From positions 1 through 64,000 of the forward strand of contig LXYP01000028.1 of the NCBI GenBank assembly GCA_001650955.1: a stretch of 64,000 nt of DNA, read 5' to 3'. Every line of letters starts with the position of its first letter. The first letter of the stretch is position 1. Of the stretch, positions 54,468 through 62,298 are shown piece by piece. This DNA comes from Sphingomonadales bacterium EhC05 (GTDB lineage: Bacteria > Pseudomonadota > Alphaproteobacteria > Sphingomonadales > Sphingomonadaceae). A program made the position numbers and the translations under genes. The notes under the pieces were generated by a model, which was given only the letters and a program-made list of their open reading frames with translations, ran no database searches and was not told the DNA's origin.

Positions 54468-55751
54468 TTAGTTTGGTGTTTCCAGTACCGGCGCGAACCC
54501 GCCGCCCGGCGTCCGCATATTGGTCGTTTGCCCTTGATACAAGCGCGCCGCAATCAACAACACGTTTCCCTCATAAGTATAAAGCCGCACATCGATCTTC
54601 ATCTCCAGCGTTTTGCCATCGCGCTCGACGCGGCGGAAACTCGGCGGGGCATAGGTCTGAGCGATATAGTTTCCAGCGATGATTTGGGACCAAACCTTGC
54701 GGGTCAGCTTGGCTCCACGATAGGCGGCCTTACTGCCATAGCCGCGCGCCGGCTTGAAGAACAAATTGCGGCGATCGGCCCAAAGTGCGTCCGCATTATC
54801 ACCAGTGACGAGCACAGTTTTTGGAACGGCAGACTTGAGAATCTTAGCCTCCCCTGCCACCAATCCCGCTTGAGCAAGTAACGGGGCATCGGAAAGCAGC
54901 GCAAGATTGCGTTTGTCGGCAAACATAGCATGCACATGCGGGTTAGGTGTGACGACAACCTTTCCGTGCAAATAAGCGTTCCTGAGCGCTCTATGATCCG
55001 GTTCGTCGAGCGTAAAATCGACCAGTCGGTTATAGACAAGATCGATATGAACCCCGTCAACTGATAGTCCGTCATCAGAAACCACTAGCGTTTTCGGGTC
55101 GGCAATGATTACTGAAAAACCGTGCTTTTCTAGCACCGCCTTTGCCAGCAACAATTCTGGATAGAGATGCTGCGTTTCGGGCTCATCATCGACGATGGCA
55201 ATTACCGCCGGACGCCCGCTGCTTCTCTGGTGCTTCCACTCACTCTCAAACATGGCGACGATCTCGAGATCAAAATCCTGCTTTGGCCGGGATGGATCGA
55301 TACCCAAACCCGCCTCGAAGCAACAGACCCGTTGGGCCTTGGCGAGAATAGCGTTGAGAAACGCACCACCCGCATTCGTATTGACTTCAATCAGAACGGG
55401 CCCGGCTTCGGTGAGATGAAAGTCATAGCCCATCAGCACGCCAGCGGGCCCAAAGTCTGCGGCAGAGATATCCGGCGCCCATTCGAGTGCTGCAGCACGA
55501 AACGGCGGCAGTGCGACAGCCGCTTCAACAGCCTCGACGATCGCCTTCATTGCCGCCATTGTTTCGAGTGACATAAAGACGGGCGAGTTCGCAAAAAGAT
55601 AAGGGTGCGAGGCCGCCAAGCTTACGCCAAAACCTTCCGAGCCGGTGCTTTCATCTAGTATTTTTACCAACATTTCTTGGTCAAGCGTAATGCATGAACA
55701 GGCCGCATTTGCATGCAGAGCACCCTGGCGTATCTCCAACCCTGCGTTCAT
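54468..55751 (-). CDS. ATP-grasp-like protein
   Basis: A 427-residue soluble protein. Segments LIEVNTNAGGAF and DVRLYTYEGNVLLIAARLYQ look like the acid/Asn metal-binding end of ATP-grasp ligases, possibly circularly permuted (glutathionylspermidine synthase-like). GAGGGAG precedes the ATG. It probably joins a carboxylate to an amine or thiol; substrate unknown. Confidence 0.65.
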   Translation of the reverse strand: MNAGLEIRQGALHANAACSCITLDQEMLVKILDESTGSEGFGVSLAASHPYLFANSPVFMSLETMAAMKAIVEAVEAAVALPPFRAAALEWAPDISAADFGPAGVLMGYDFHLTEAGPVLIEVNTNAGGAFLNAILAKAQRVCCFEAGLGIDPSRPKQDFDLEIVAMFESEWKHQRSSGRPAVIAIVDDEPETQHLYPELLLAKAVLEKHGFSVIIADPKTLVVSDDGLSVDGVHIDLVYNRLVDFTLDEPDHRALRNAYLHGKVVVTPNPHVHAMFADKRNLALLSDAPLLAQAGLVAGEAKILKSAVPKTVLVTGDNADALWADRRNLFFKPARGYGSKAAYRGAKLTRKVWSQIIAGNYIAQTYAPPSFRRVERDGKTLEMKIDVRLYTYEGNVLLIAARLYQGQTTNMRTPGGGFAPVLETPN

Positions 55752-55993
55752 TCCACTCCCTCGTTCGATGGTGAATTTAATGGTCCATAGACTATGACAT
55801 TCGTTATGACGAGTGGCTAAGCACCCTATACGAATAGGCCGTGAAGGCCGTCCAGAGTTCTACAGAAAATTGTTGCAAAAGCTGTACGTGACTGAGGCAT
55901 TCAGGCTGTTGGTATCGGAACAACAAAGTACTACAGCATGGCTTGTTATCAATTGAGATTTGGATTTTATCGGTTACCTAATTGTCTCGATTT

Positions 55994-56719
55994 CTAATTA
56001 ATATCAAAACGATAGTCGATGATGGCCTTCTCTGACTCCATCAAAGCGGTGGTCGTTTTGATGAAATCTCGCGAGCTTAGTTTGGGATCGACGGGTGCCG
56101 CTAAGGCTACAGTGATGACGCCCGGCCGCAACGGGCCACCGCCAATTCCCCAGAACGAGCCAGAATTTACGACCATGGGGATAGAAGGCACGTCAAGCAT
56201 CTTGTAAAGCAGCTCGACGCCGCGTTTAAACTCGATGGGCGCACCGACGCGCTTGCGTGTCCCTTCAGGAAAGATGAGCACGGAGCGCCCGGCGGCTACA
56301 GCTGCCCGGCTTTGATCCACCATCTGGCGTAGAGCATTGGCGGCGGCGTCACGATTGATCAGTATCATCGGTGAACGCCGCAAATACCAGCCCATAACAG
56401 GGATACGCAGGAGCTCGCGCTTGGCAACAATTGCGACATCTGGAAATAAAACCAACGCGGCTAGGGTTTCCCACATCGATTGATGGTTTGAGATGATCAG
56501 GCTAGGCCCTGATGGAGCGCTCTCTCCGTTCCATAATACGTATTTTAGTCCCACAATACCAGAAAGCATAATAAGTATACCGCGCGCCCAGAACCTTGAA
56601 AGCATCCGGACGATTTTGGGAGGTGAGCCGCTCAGCCAGAGGAAGGGAATAGCTAATCCAAACAGGGCGGTCCATAGCGCCCATGCTATATAAAATATGA
56701 TAGAACGCACGGTACCCAT
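55994..56719 (-). CDS. plsC: 1-acyl-sn-glycerol-3-phosphate acyltransferase (PlsC family)
   Basis: A 241-residue membrane-bound acyltransferase making phosphatidic acid. The catalytic motif is NHQSMWE, giving H79-x4-E84 rather than the common H-x4-D, and the substrate motif is FPEGTR (about 150-155). An ECF-type promoter motif lies 47 bases upstream. Paralogue status relative to a housekeeping PlsC is unknown. Confidence 0.88.
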   Translation of the reverse strand: MGTVRSIIFYIAWALWTALFGLAIPFLWLSGSPPKIVRMLSRFWARGILIMLSGIVGLKYVLWNGESAPSGPSLIISNHQSMWETLAALVLFPDVAIVAKRELLRIPVMGWYLRRSPMILINRDAAANALRQMVDQSRAAVAAGRSVLIFPEGTRKRVGAPIEFKRGVELLYKMLDVPSIPMVVNSGSFWGIGGGPLRPGVITVALAAPVDPKLSSRDFIKTTTALMESEKAIIDYRFDIN

Positions 56720-57114
56720 ATAAAACCTTTGGCATTAACCGAGGTTACAACCCTCATGCCTTAAAGACGCCGGAGCGAAACTTTCGTTACACCGAAAGAG
56801 CCAACGGAAAATAGAAAGCTTTTCTACCAGACATTAGTAGATAATTTTCCGGAACAGCGGTCACTGTGCACAGAAACACATTTGCTGTGAAAAGTTGTCT
56901 CGTTTGCATAATCGGTTGCAAGTTCCAGACGGGGAGCCAAATCGATTTCCAGTACATTTTTGTATTTTGAAACAATCGAAATATTAGCTGCAGTGAGCTT
57001 GGTAAGCCTGGCAATTCGATGTCATCTCTTGGTTTGGTACCATTTGAAAATGGTGGCACCCACGTATTCGAAGTGGCAACACTTAGCTTACGAAAACTCT
57101 GAGATGGAGATCAC
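56720..57114. other. Intergenic region
   Basis: About 395 bases between the divergent plsC-like gene and the pfkB remnant. It contains ECF-type promoter site 7 at 56766-56791. A 90-codon minus-strand frame here has no features of a gene. Otherwise nothing seen. Confidence 0.55.
56766..56791 (-). promoter_or_regulatory. ECF-type promoter motif, site 7 (plsC)
   Basis: Minus strand TGTAACG-N15-CGTC(TTTA), 47 bases before the acyltransferase start. Confidence 0.73.
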
Positions 57115-57612
57115 ATGAAAAGAATTGCTACACTGACTCTGAATCCGGCTATCGACAGCGCGGCGGAAGCCTTCCCCGTGGGGTATCCGAGGATTTCTAT
57201 ACTTCTATAGCTACGATATGCCGAAGACGGAACATCAAGCTCGTTCTCGACACCTCGGGCGAGGCGCTGCGCGCTGCACTCGGCCAAGGGCGTTTATCTG
57301 GTCAAATCCAACTTCGGTAAGCTCGAAGGCTTGCTCGACCGTAAACTCACTCACCCGGAGGCGCAGGAGACGGGAATTAAAGAGCTGATCGCGTCCGGCG
57401 CAAGGAAGAGTTCCCGACGACGCCTTCGCTTACGGTATGGCCGCAGGCGCGGCCACGGTGCTACCGGCAGGGACAGGTCTGTGTCGCCGTGAAGACGTTG
57501 AACGCCTCTATGCCGATATCCTGCAAAAACCGCAATCAAGAGGTTTGCGTTCTGGCGAGTTTCCCTCGCCTAATATTCTTCACTTCCTACCATATGATCA
57601 TACGTCCCACTG
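57115..57612 (+). pseudogene. pfkB: pfkB-type sugar kinase remnant (1-phosphofructokinase family)
   Basis: The start encodes KRIATLTLNPAID, the family N-terminus, but reaches a stop after 31 codons. Later frames give LVLDTSGEAL, GVYLVKSNFGKLEGLL and DAFAYGMAAGAATVLPAGT, all PfkB core motifs in different frames. About half the normal length is missing, with several frameshifts, so it cannot make an active kinase. Confidence 0.85.
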
Positions 57613-57753
57613 AGCGTCACCCCCTCAGTAATTATACGTAACTAGCCGGTTTTTCCGAGGGGACGGCATCCCCCAAGCGTATCAATCAATAGAAACACTA
57701 ATTTGAAGGCGAACCGACACCAAGAAATTGACTGCAAAAGGGAAGGAATAAAT

Positions 57754-58368
57754 ATGTCTACCGAGATCACGAGTTCCATTTCTAAAAACCGAAGAATAGT
57801 GAACGAGGCTCTGGTGGAATCCAAAGATCGTATCTTTCATTTTCTCCTGCGGCACACCCGAAATGAACAAGATGCACAGGATGTTTTACAGGATTTTTTC
57901 GTCCGCGTTTTAACACGGGCAGATGATCTTCAAAGCTGCGAGAAAATTCGCGGATGGCTCTCCAGTATATTGCGTTCGGTTCTTTCAGATCATTTCAGAA
58001 AGCGGAATCAAGAGACCAAAAAATTGAACAAATATGCCACGTTCCTGACGCTCTTGGGACCGGCAGAGGAGGAGTCTGAAACAGACTTTCCATGCATCCA
58101 AGAAAATCTCTCCAAGCTTAATCCAAATTACAAAAAATTGATCGAACGAGCTGATTTACGCGCGGAAGATCGAACGAAGATATCGAAAGAGATTGGTTTG
58201 TCACCCAATACACTTCGTGTGAAATTGTACCGATCGCGGAAGGCCTTGGGCCGTAAAATTAGTCTCGCTCATGCAAGCTGTATCCATGAATGTGATTTGC
58301 AGACGGTTTGTCATGCAAGAGCGCTTCAAGCGAAACCAGCTATGAGCGCCGGGATGCCCCTTGGCTAA
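57754..58368 (+). CDS. ECF sigma factor with Cys/His tail (second copy)
   Basis: A 204-residue factor from ATG 57754 with GGAAGGA upstream; a TTG 17 codons earlier is less likely. Region 2 (NEQDAQDVLQDFFVRVL...IRGWLSSILRSVLSDHFRKR) and region 4 (ISKEIGLSPNTLRVKLYRSRKALGR) are related to the factor at 38284. The tail has HASCIHECDLQTVCHA, three Cys and three His. No anti-sigma gene adjoins it. Confidence 0.88.
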   Translation: MSTEITSSISKNRRIVNEALVESKDRIFHFLLRHTRNEQDAQDVLQDFFVRVLTRADDLQSCEKIRGWLSSILRSVLSDHFRKRNQETKKLNKYATFLTLLGPAEEESETDFPCIQENLSKLNPNYKKLIERADLRAEDRTKISKEIGLSPNTLRVKLYRSRKALGRKISLAHASCIHECDLQTVCHARALQAKPAMSAGMPLG

Positions 58369-58389
58369 CCCAACTACTGACTATCTAAG

Positions 58390-58415
58390 TGTAACGTTTC
58401 ACGACCAAATCCGTC
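58390..58415 (+). promoter_or_regulatory. ECF-type promoter motif, site 8
   Basis: TGTAACG-N15-CGTC(TTTC), 34 bases before the Met-rich gene and just after the second sigma gene. Confidence 0.75.
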
Positions 58416-58448
58416 TTTCTAACCATAACGACAAAAAGGAAAATAGAC

Positions 58449-58847
58449 ATGAGATCCCCCAATATTATTTCAATTGCAGCCTTCGCCTTGCTGGCAAGTT
58501 CCGCAGCCTATGCTGCGCCCCAAACATCGCAAGCACCCGCACATAAACATGACATGCCAATGTCAAAAGATGGCGCACAAATGCAAATGATGAAAGACAA
58601 GGCTGCAACGGCAAAAACACCGGCTGAACGCAATAAGCTGATGGCAGAGAATATGGCCCAAATGAAGGCTCATATGACTTCAATGAAAGCCAAAATGAGC
58701 GAAGGCGGCATGATGGCGCAGGGCAAAGGACCGATGACTATGGACCCGGCGCATATGCAGAAGATGCAGCAGCATATGGGCATGATGCATCAAATGATGG
58801 AGCGACTGATGCTTCAGCAGCAACTCATGATGAAGCCTGAAAAATAG
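58449..58847 (+). CDS. Periplasmic Met-rich protein
   Basis: A 132-residue protein with a signal peptide (cleaved near YAA-PQ) and 26 methionines, many in MM, MxM and MxxM patterns, plus His. Such composition points to Cu(I)/Ag(I) binding. It is directly downstream of the second tailed ECF sigma factor and has its own promoter motif. Confidence 0.82.
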   Translation: MRSPNIISIAAFALLASSAAYAAPQTSQAPAHKHDMPMSKDGAQMQMMKDKAATAKTPAERNKLMAENMAQMKAHMTSMKAKMSEGGMMAQGKGPMTMDPAHMQKMQQHMGMMHQMMERLMLQQQLMMKPEK

Positions 58848-58917
58848 CGGCAACGACTTTGGCAAATTAAAGGGGAAGAAGCCGAGCTTGGAAACGGCCT
58901 GACTTCTTCCTCGGTTG

Positions 58918-58943
58918 TGTAACGCGAAGGCTCCATTTGCGTC
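58918..58943 (+). promoter_or_regulatory. ECF-type promoter motif, site 9
   Basis: TGTAACG-N15-CGTC(CTAA), 82 bases upstream of the 58-residue Cys-rich gene. Confidence 0.72.
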
Positions 58944-59024
58944 CTAACTACTGGCAGCACCTATTTTTTCTGTCGCTGCCCGAACAAATCAAACTGTCTG
59001 AACGATCTACAAAGGAGAAATGCC

Positions 59025-59201
59025 ATGAGCAATCTAACAACTGATCCCAAAACCTCCGCACCGAGAAAAATACTCAAAGCCATTATTAAACCTACCGATC
59101 CAGTCGAACCCCAGAGCAAAGGGTGCTGCTGTTCCGGTAAGAAACAAGTTAAGGAAGATAAGCCCGAGGTTAGTTCAAAATCGTGCTGTTCTAAGAGCTA
59201 A
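59025..59201 (+). CDS. Small Cys-rich peptide
   Basis: A 58-residue frame from ATG 59025, preceded by AAAGGAG. It is basic, with GCCCSGKK in the middle and SCCSKS at the end: five cysteines in two clusters, like a small metallothionein or copper-sequestering peptide. No signal peptide, so probably cytoplasmic. Confidence 0.72.
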   Translation: MSNLTTDPKTSAPRKILKAIIKPTDPVEPQSKGCCCSGKKQVKEDKPEVSSKSCCSKS

Positions 59202-59376
59202 TCGCCGGTTGAAGGGTCTTTTGATCCAAGCGTGGCCGGTATCTCTGGTCCGAAGCGTATAGCGCTTTCCGGCAGATATCGCGCGCTACAAACCTGTCAC
59301 ACCTATAATTTCCGGAGATTGCCAATCTCCCGGGAAGACCTTGCGATTAGCGGGTCGCGCAGGAGCAAAGGGAAAG

Positions 59377-60645
59377 ATGATAAAAACTATTCGCAAAAAA
59401 GCAGCTTACGCGGAAGGACAACAACAAACCCGGCCTAGCCCGCTGCCACATCTGTTGACGATTAATTGTGGTTCATCAAGCGTCAAATTTGCAGTCTTTC
59501 GTTTGGGTAATAACATCGAACCGGTATTGCGCGGGAAGGTCACGGAAATTGGAAAGGCACAGGGCCATTCATCCGCGCGATTGGCCGACAGCACATCCCT
59601 TTGGAATGCAAAAAGTTCGTGCAAAAACCATGGCTCAGCCATTGAACATATCCTCAATCAGCTGGAAAATTACGCAGAACTTTGGAAAATATCGCTTGTT
59701 GGTCATCGGATAGTACATGGTGGGCCAGATTTTGTTTCGCCTCTCGCATTGGATTCAGTTATCGAGGCTGAACTGGAACGCCTAACACCGCTAGCTCCTC
59801 TGCATCTACCTGCAAATCTTGCTGCTATTGCAGCGGTTCGAACACGGCTACCCCGCGCAGAACAATTTGCGTGCTTTGATACTGCTTTTCACTCCAACAT
59901 GCCGGAAAATGCAGCACGAACTGGCCTGCCGCTAAATATGGACGACGGTGTTATTCGTCGGTACGGCTTTCACGGCCTTTCCTATGAATCTACGCTCTAC
60001 CAACTAGAGCGGCGAGAAGGAGCAGCAGCTCTGAAGGACCGTATTGTGGTCGCCCATCTTGGTGCGGGCGCCAGTATGGCGGCAGTGCATGGCCGGCGGA
60101 CGATAGATACATCCATGGGCTTTAGCCCATTGTCAGGTCTTCCAATGGCCACCAGAAGCGGCGATATTGACCCTGGACTTATCCTTTATCTCTTAAAGGA
60201 AGAGGGCTGGACGTCCGATGAACTGGCCGATCTGCTAAACAACAGATCGGGTTTGCTTGGACAATCAGGAACAAGCGGTGATGCCCAAATTCTTGTTACA
60301 ACCAATGCCGGTAAATCTGCCGAAGAAGCGATAGCTTTTTTTTGCTATCAAGCCCGCCGTCACTTCGGCGCATTGGTAGCCGCCATGGGCGGCATTGATC
60401 GTTTGATTTTTACCGGCGGAATTGGTGAACATTCTCCAGAAATACGGTACCAGATCTGCAAACCATTGGAGCAATGCTTTGGAACCATAATCGATCCGAA
60501 AAAAAATAAATCCAATAAGCCACTCCTATCTCCAAAAAATGGCTCAGTTACCGTGGAGATCAGTTCGGCGGATGAAGAATTAATGATTGCGCGTCATGTC
60601 GCGGAACTTGTTGGTACCCGCCAAAATGGTGAGGCTGTAGCATGA
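59377..60645 (+). CDS. ackA: Acetate kinase
   Basis: A 422-residue enzyme interconverting acetyl phosphate + ADP with acetate + ATP. Family motifs: TINCGSSSVKF (N30), FDTAFH, RYGFHGLSYE and GGIGEHSPEIR. It has an N-terminal extension of about 25 residues; the ATG at 59377 follows AAGGGAAAG, and a TTG 12 codons earlier is unlikely. Probably paired with the phosphoketolase-like enzyme downstream, since no pta gene adjoins. Confidence 0.93.
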   Translation: MIKTIRKKAAYAEGQQQTRPSPLPHLLTINCGSSSVKFAVFRLGNNIEPVLRGKVTEIGKAQGHSSARLADSTSLWNAKSSCKNHGSAIEHILNQLENYAELWKISLVGHRIVHGGPDFVSPLALDSVIEAELERLTPLAPLHLPANLAAIAAVRTRLPRAEQFACFDTAFHSNMPENAARTGLPLNMDDGVIRRYGFHGLSYESTLYQLERREGAAALKDRIVVAHLGAGASMAAVHGRRTIDTSMGFSPLSGLPMATRSGDIDPGLILYLLKEEGWTSDELADLLNNRSGLLGQSGTSGDAQILVTTNAGKSAEEAIAFFCYQARRHFGALVAAMGGIDRLIFTGGIGEHSPEIRYQICKPLEQCFGTIIDPKKNKSNKPLLSPKNGSVTVEISSADEELMIARHVAELVGTRQNGEAVA

Positions 60646-60697
60646 TGCCTTTTTTCCCGCACCGCATTACCGCTACGCTCCTTGAAAAGGCCAGCTG

Positions 60698-60877
60698 ATG
60701 GATATCACCGCAGAAGACCCGGTATGCAATCGCAAATTTGCTTTGGAAAAAGCGGCAGCGGCTGAAGAATATAAGGGCTGGACCTATTTCTTCTGCAGCA
60801 CAGAATGTCAGAATATATTCAATGGCTCTCCCACAACTTTTGCCAACGGCCCAGCCCCGTTATATCCAGATCCTTAA
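60698..60877 (+). CDS. Small YHS-domain protein
   Basis: A 59-residue frame: DPVCNRKF, then YKGWTYFFCSTECQNIF, matching the YHS metal-binding domain found at the front of the Cu-ATPase here (11157-13520). It may be a free-standing metal-binding chaperone. No strong ribosome site. Follows ackA by about 50 bases. Confidence 0.75.
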   Translation: MDITAEDPVCNRKFALEKAAAAEEYKGWTYFFCSTECQNIFNGSPTTFANGPAPLYPDP

Positions 60878-60969
60878 CTGGCGAGATGGGCGGATAAAAA
60901 CGGCATTGGCTCAAATATAAAGATCGGTTGGCGGGATGTTGGCCAACAATTCCGACAACTGCATCTTTA

Positions 60970-61006
60970 GGGGCGATCGCGCACTGCCTTCCCCAGTGGT
61001 CGCCCC
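60970..61006 (+). repeat. Stem-loop element A
   Basis: GGGGCGA...CACTG loop CAGTG...TCGCCCC: an outer seven-base stem and inner five-base stem, perfect pairing apart from an internal bulge. Ends in CCACT like element B. Confidence 0.6.
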
Positions 61007-61076
61007 ACTCCTCAAATCCCAGATGCGTCGTGGTAGCATTTTTTGCCGTCAAACTGTTTGTCGAGTTCTGATCAAC

Positions 61077-61102
61077 TGTAACATTAAACGCCGCAGTGCG
61101 TC
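61077..61102 (+). promoter_or_regulatory. ECF-type promoter motif, site 10 (slipin)
   Basis: TGTAACA-N15-CGTC(CTTA), 72 bases before the slipin start. Confidence 0.72.
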
Positions 61103-61173
61103 CTTAACAAGAAACCGGTTGATATCGATCATCACCCGGCGCTGATTACTCCAAAGAAGACCAGGAGAAAACC

Positions 61174-61998
61174 ATGACAGACAATCTTATTACGTTTTCC
61201 GCTTTGCTGTTCATCCTGCTTGCAGTTGGCGCTAGCGCTATCCGCATTGTGGTCGAATATGAGCGCGTGGTCGTCTTCACGCTGGGCCGGTTCACAGGAG
61301 TCAAAGGCCCCGGTCTGATTTTTATTATTCCCTTTGTTCAAACTCTTTCCCGCGTGGATTTAAGAACCATCGTCCTTGATGTGCCAACGCAAGATCTAAT
61401 TTCGCGCGACAATGTGTCGGTTCATGTCAATGCCGTCATCTATTTTAAGGTCGTTGATCCTGAACGCGCGATAATTCAGGTAGAGCAATTTGTCGATGCA
61501 ACCAGTCAGCTTGCGCAAACCACCCTGCGCTCGGTTCTTGGTAAACATGAACTTGATGAGATGCTCACCGAGCGGGACAAGCTCAACAAGGACATTCAGG
61601 AGATAATCGACACCCAGACAACGTCGTGGGGCATCAAGGTCGCCAATGTCGAAATCAAGCATGTCGATATAGATGAAACCATGGTGCGCGCGATGGCAAA
61701 ACAGGCTGAAGCCGAACGCGAGCGCCGGGCAAGAGTGATAAATGCCGAAGGAGAACAGCAGGCAGCACAAAAACTTTTGGAAGCGGCACAAACCCTGTCT
61801 GGTCATCCTGAGGCGATGCAACTGCGCTATCTCGGCGCACTTAGCGAAATCGCAGGAGAACGCAGTTCCACAATCGTTTTTCCATTCCCTGTTGAATTTG
61901 AAAAATTTTTCAACGGGTTTGCTAGTCAAGACAGCAAAAAGCTGGCCGACAATGCTGTCAATGAACCCAAGCTTTCTGCCGGCAAGAGCACAAGATGA
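61174..61998 (+). CDS. Slipin/stomatin-like SPFH protein
   Basis: A 274-residue membrane-anchored SPFH protein: N-terminal hairpin/TM (about 6-26), the band-7 core ([15 protein letters not shown]...[10 protein letters not shown]) and a long charged coiled coil (about 165-200). Slipins organise membrane microdomains. The usual NfeD partner is missing nearby. An ECF-type promoter motif lies upstream. Confidence 0.9.
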   Translation: MTDNLITFSALLFILLAVGASAIRIVVEYERVVVFTLGRFTGVKGPGLIFIIPFVQTLSRVDLRTIVLDVPTQDLISRDNVSVHVNAVIYFKVVDPERAIIQVEQFVDATSQLAQTTLRSVLGKHELDEMLTERDKLNKDIQEIIDTQTTSWGIKVANVEIKHVDIDETMVRAMAKQAEAERERRARVINAEGEQQAAQKLLEAAQTLSGHPEAMQLRYLGALSEIAGERSSTIVFPFPVEFEKFFNGFASQDSKKLADNAVNEPKLSAGKSTR

Positions 61999-62298
61999 CT
62001 GTCAGCGGTCAAAAGCGGCATTCGCTGGTGAGCGGATATATATGCCGGGCCAGAATAGTGCCTTCGAAGAGTGGAGGGCAAACAATTTGGAGGTCGGTTA
62101 AGAGCATGTTTTTAAGCAGTTTCGAAAACCGGCTCTTCAGGGGCGACCGTGCTCCTCCTCCAACCCAGCGCGGTCGCTCCACTTTTAACTGGCGGCGCAG
62201 CCCTTTTTACGCAGCCTCGATTCCAGAGAATCATTCACAATGATGTTCCATTTAAGCCGTTCGCATATGGCAACGGTGACGTTTGAGGAGGCTGTTCA
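61999..62298. other. Intergenic region with hairpin
   Basis: About 300 bases between slipin and the phosphoketolase-family gene, containing stem-loop element B (62140-62180). No promoter motif of the ECF type was found before the downstream gene. Confidence 0.5.
62140..62180 (+). terminator. Stem-loop element B, possible slipin terminator
   Basis: GGGGCGACCG pairs with CGGTCGCTCC (one G-U pair), ten-base stem, 21-base loop, followed by ACTTTTAA. Sequence resembles element A at 60970. A terminator is plausible but the U-run is short and the loop long. Confidence 0.45.

Noticed and set aside
56787-57059. 90-codon minus-strand frame upstream of plsC
   Set aside because: No ribosome site or family; it runs up to the promoter motif region and looks like chance.
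57637-57663. CGTAACT upstream of the second ECF sigma gene as an eleventh promoter site
   Set aside because: The first half deviates and the bases 15 downstream are GGGG, not CGTC, so it does not fit the motif; no autoregulation claim is made.
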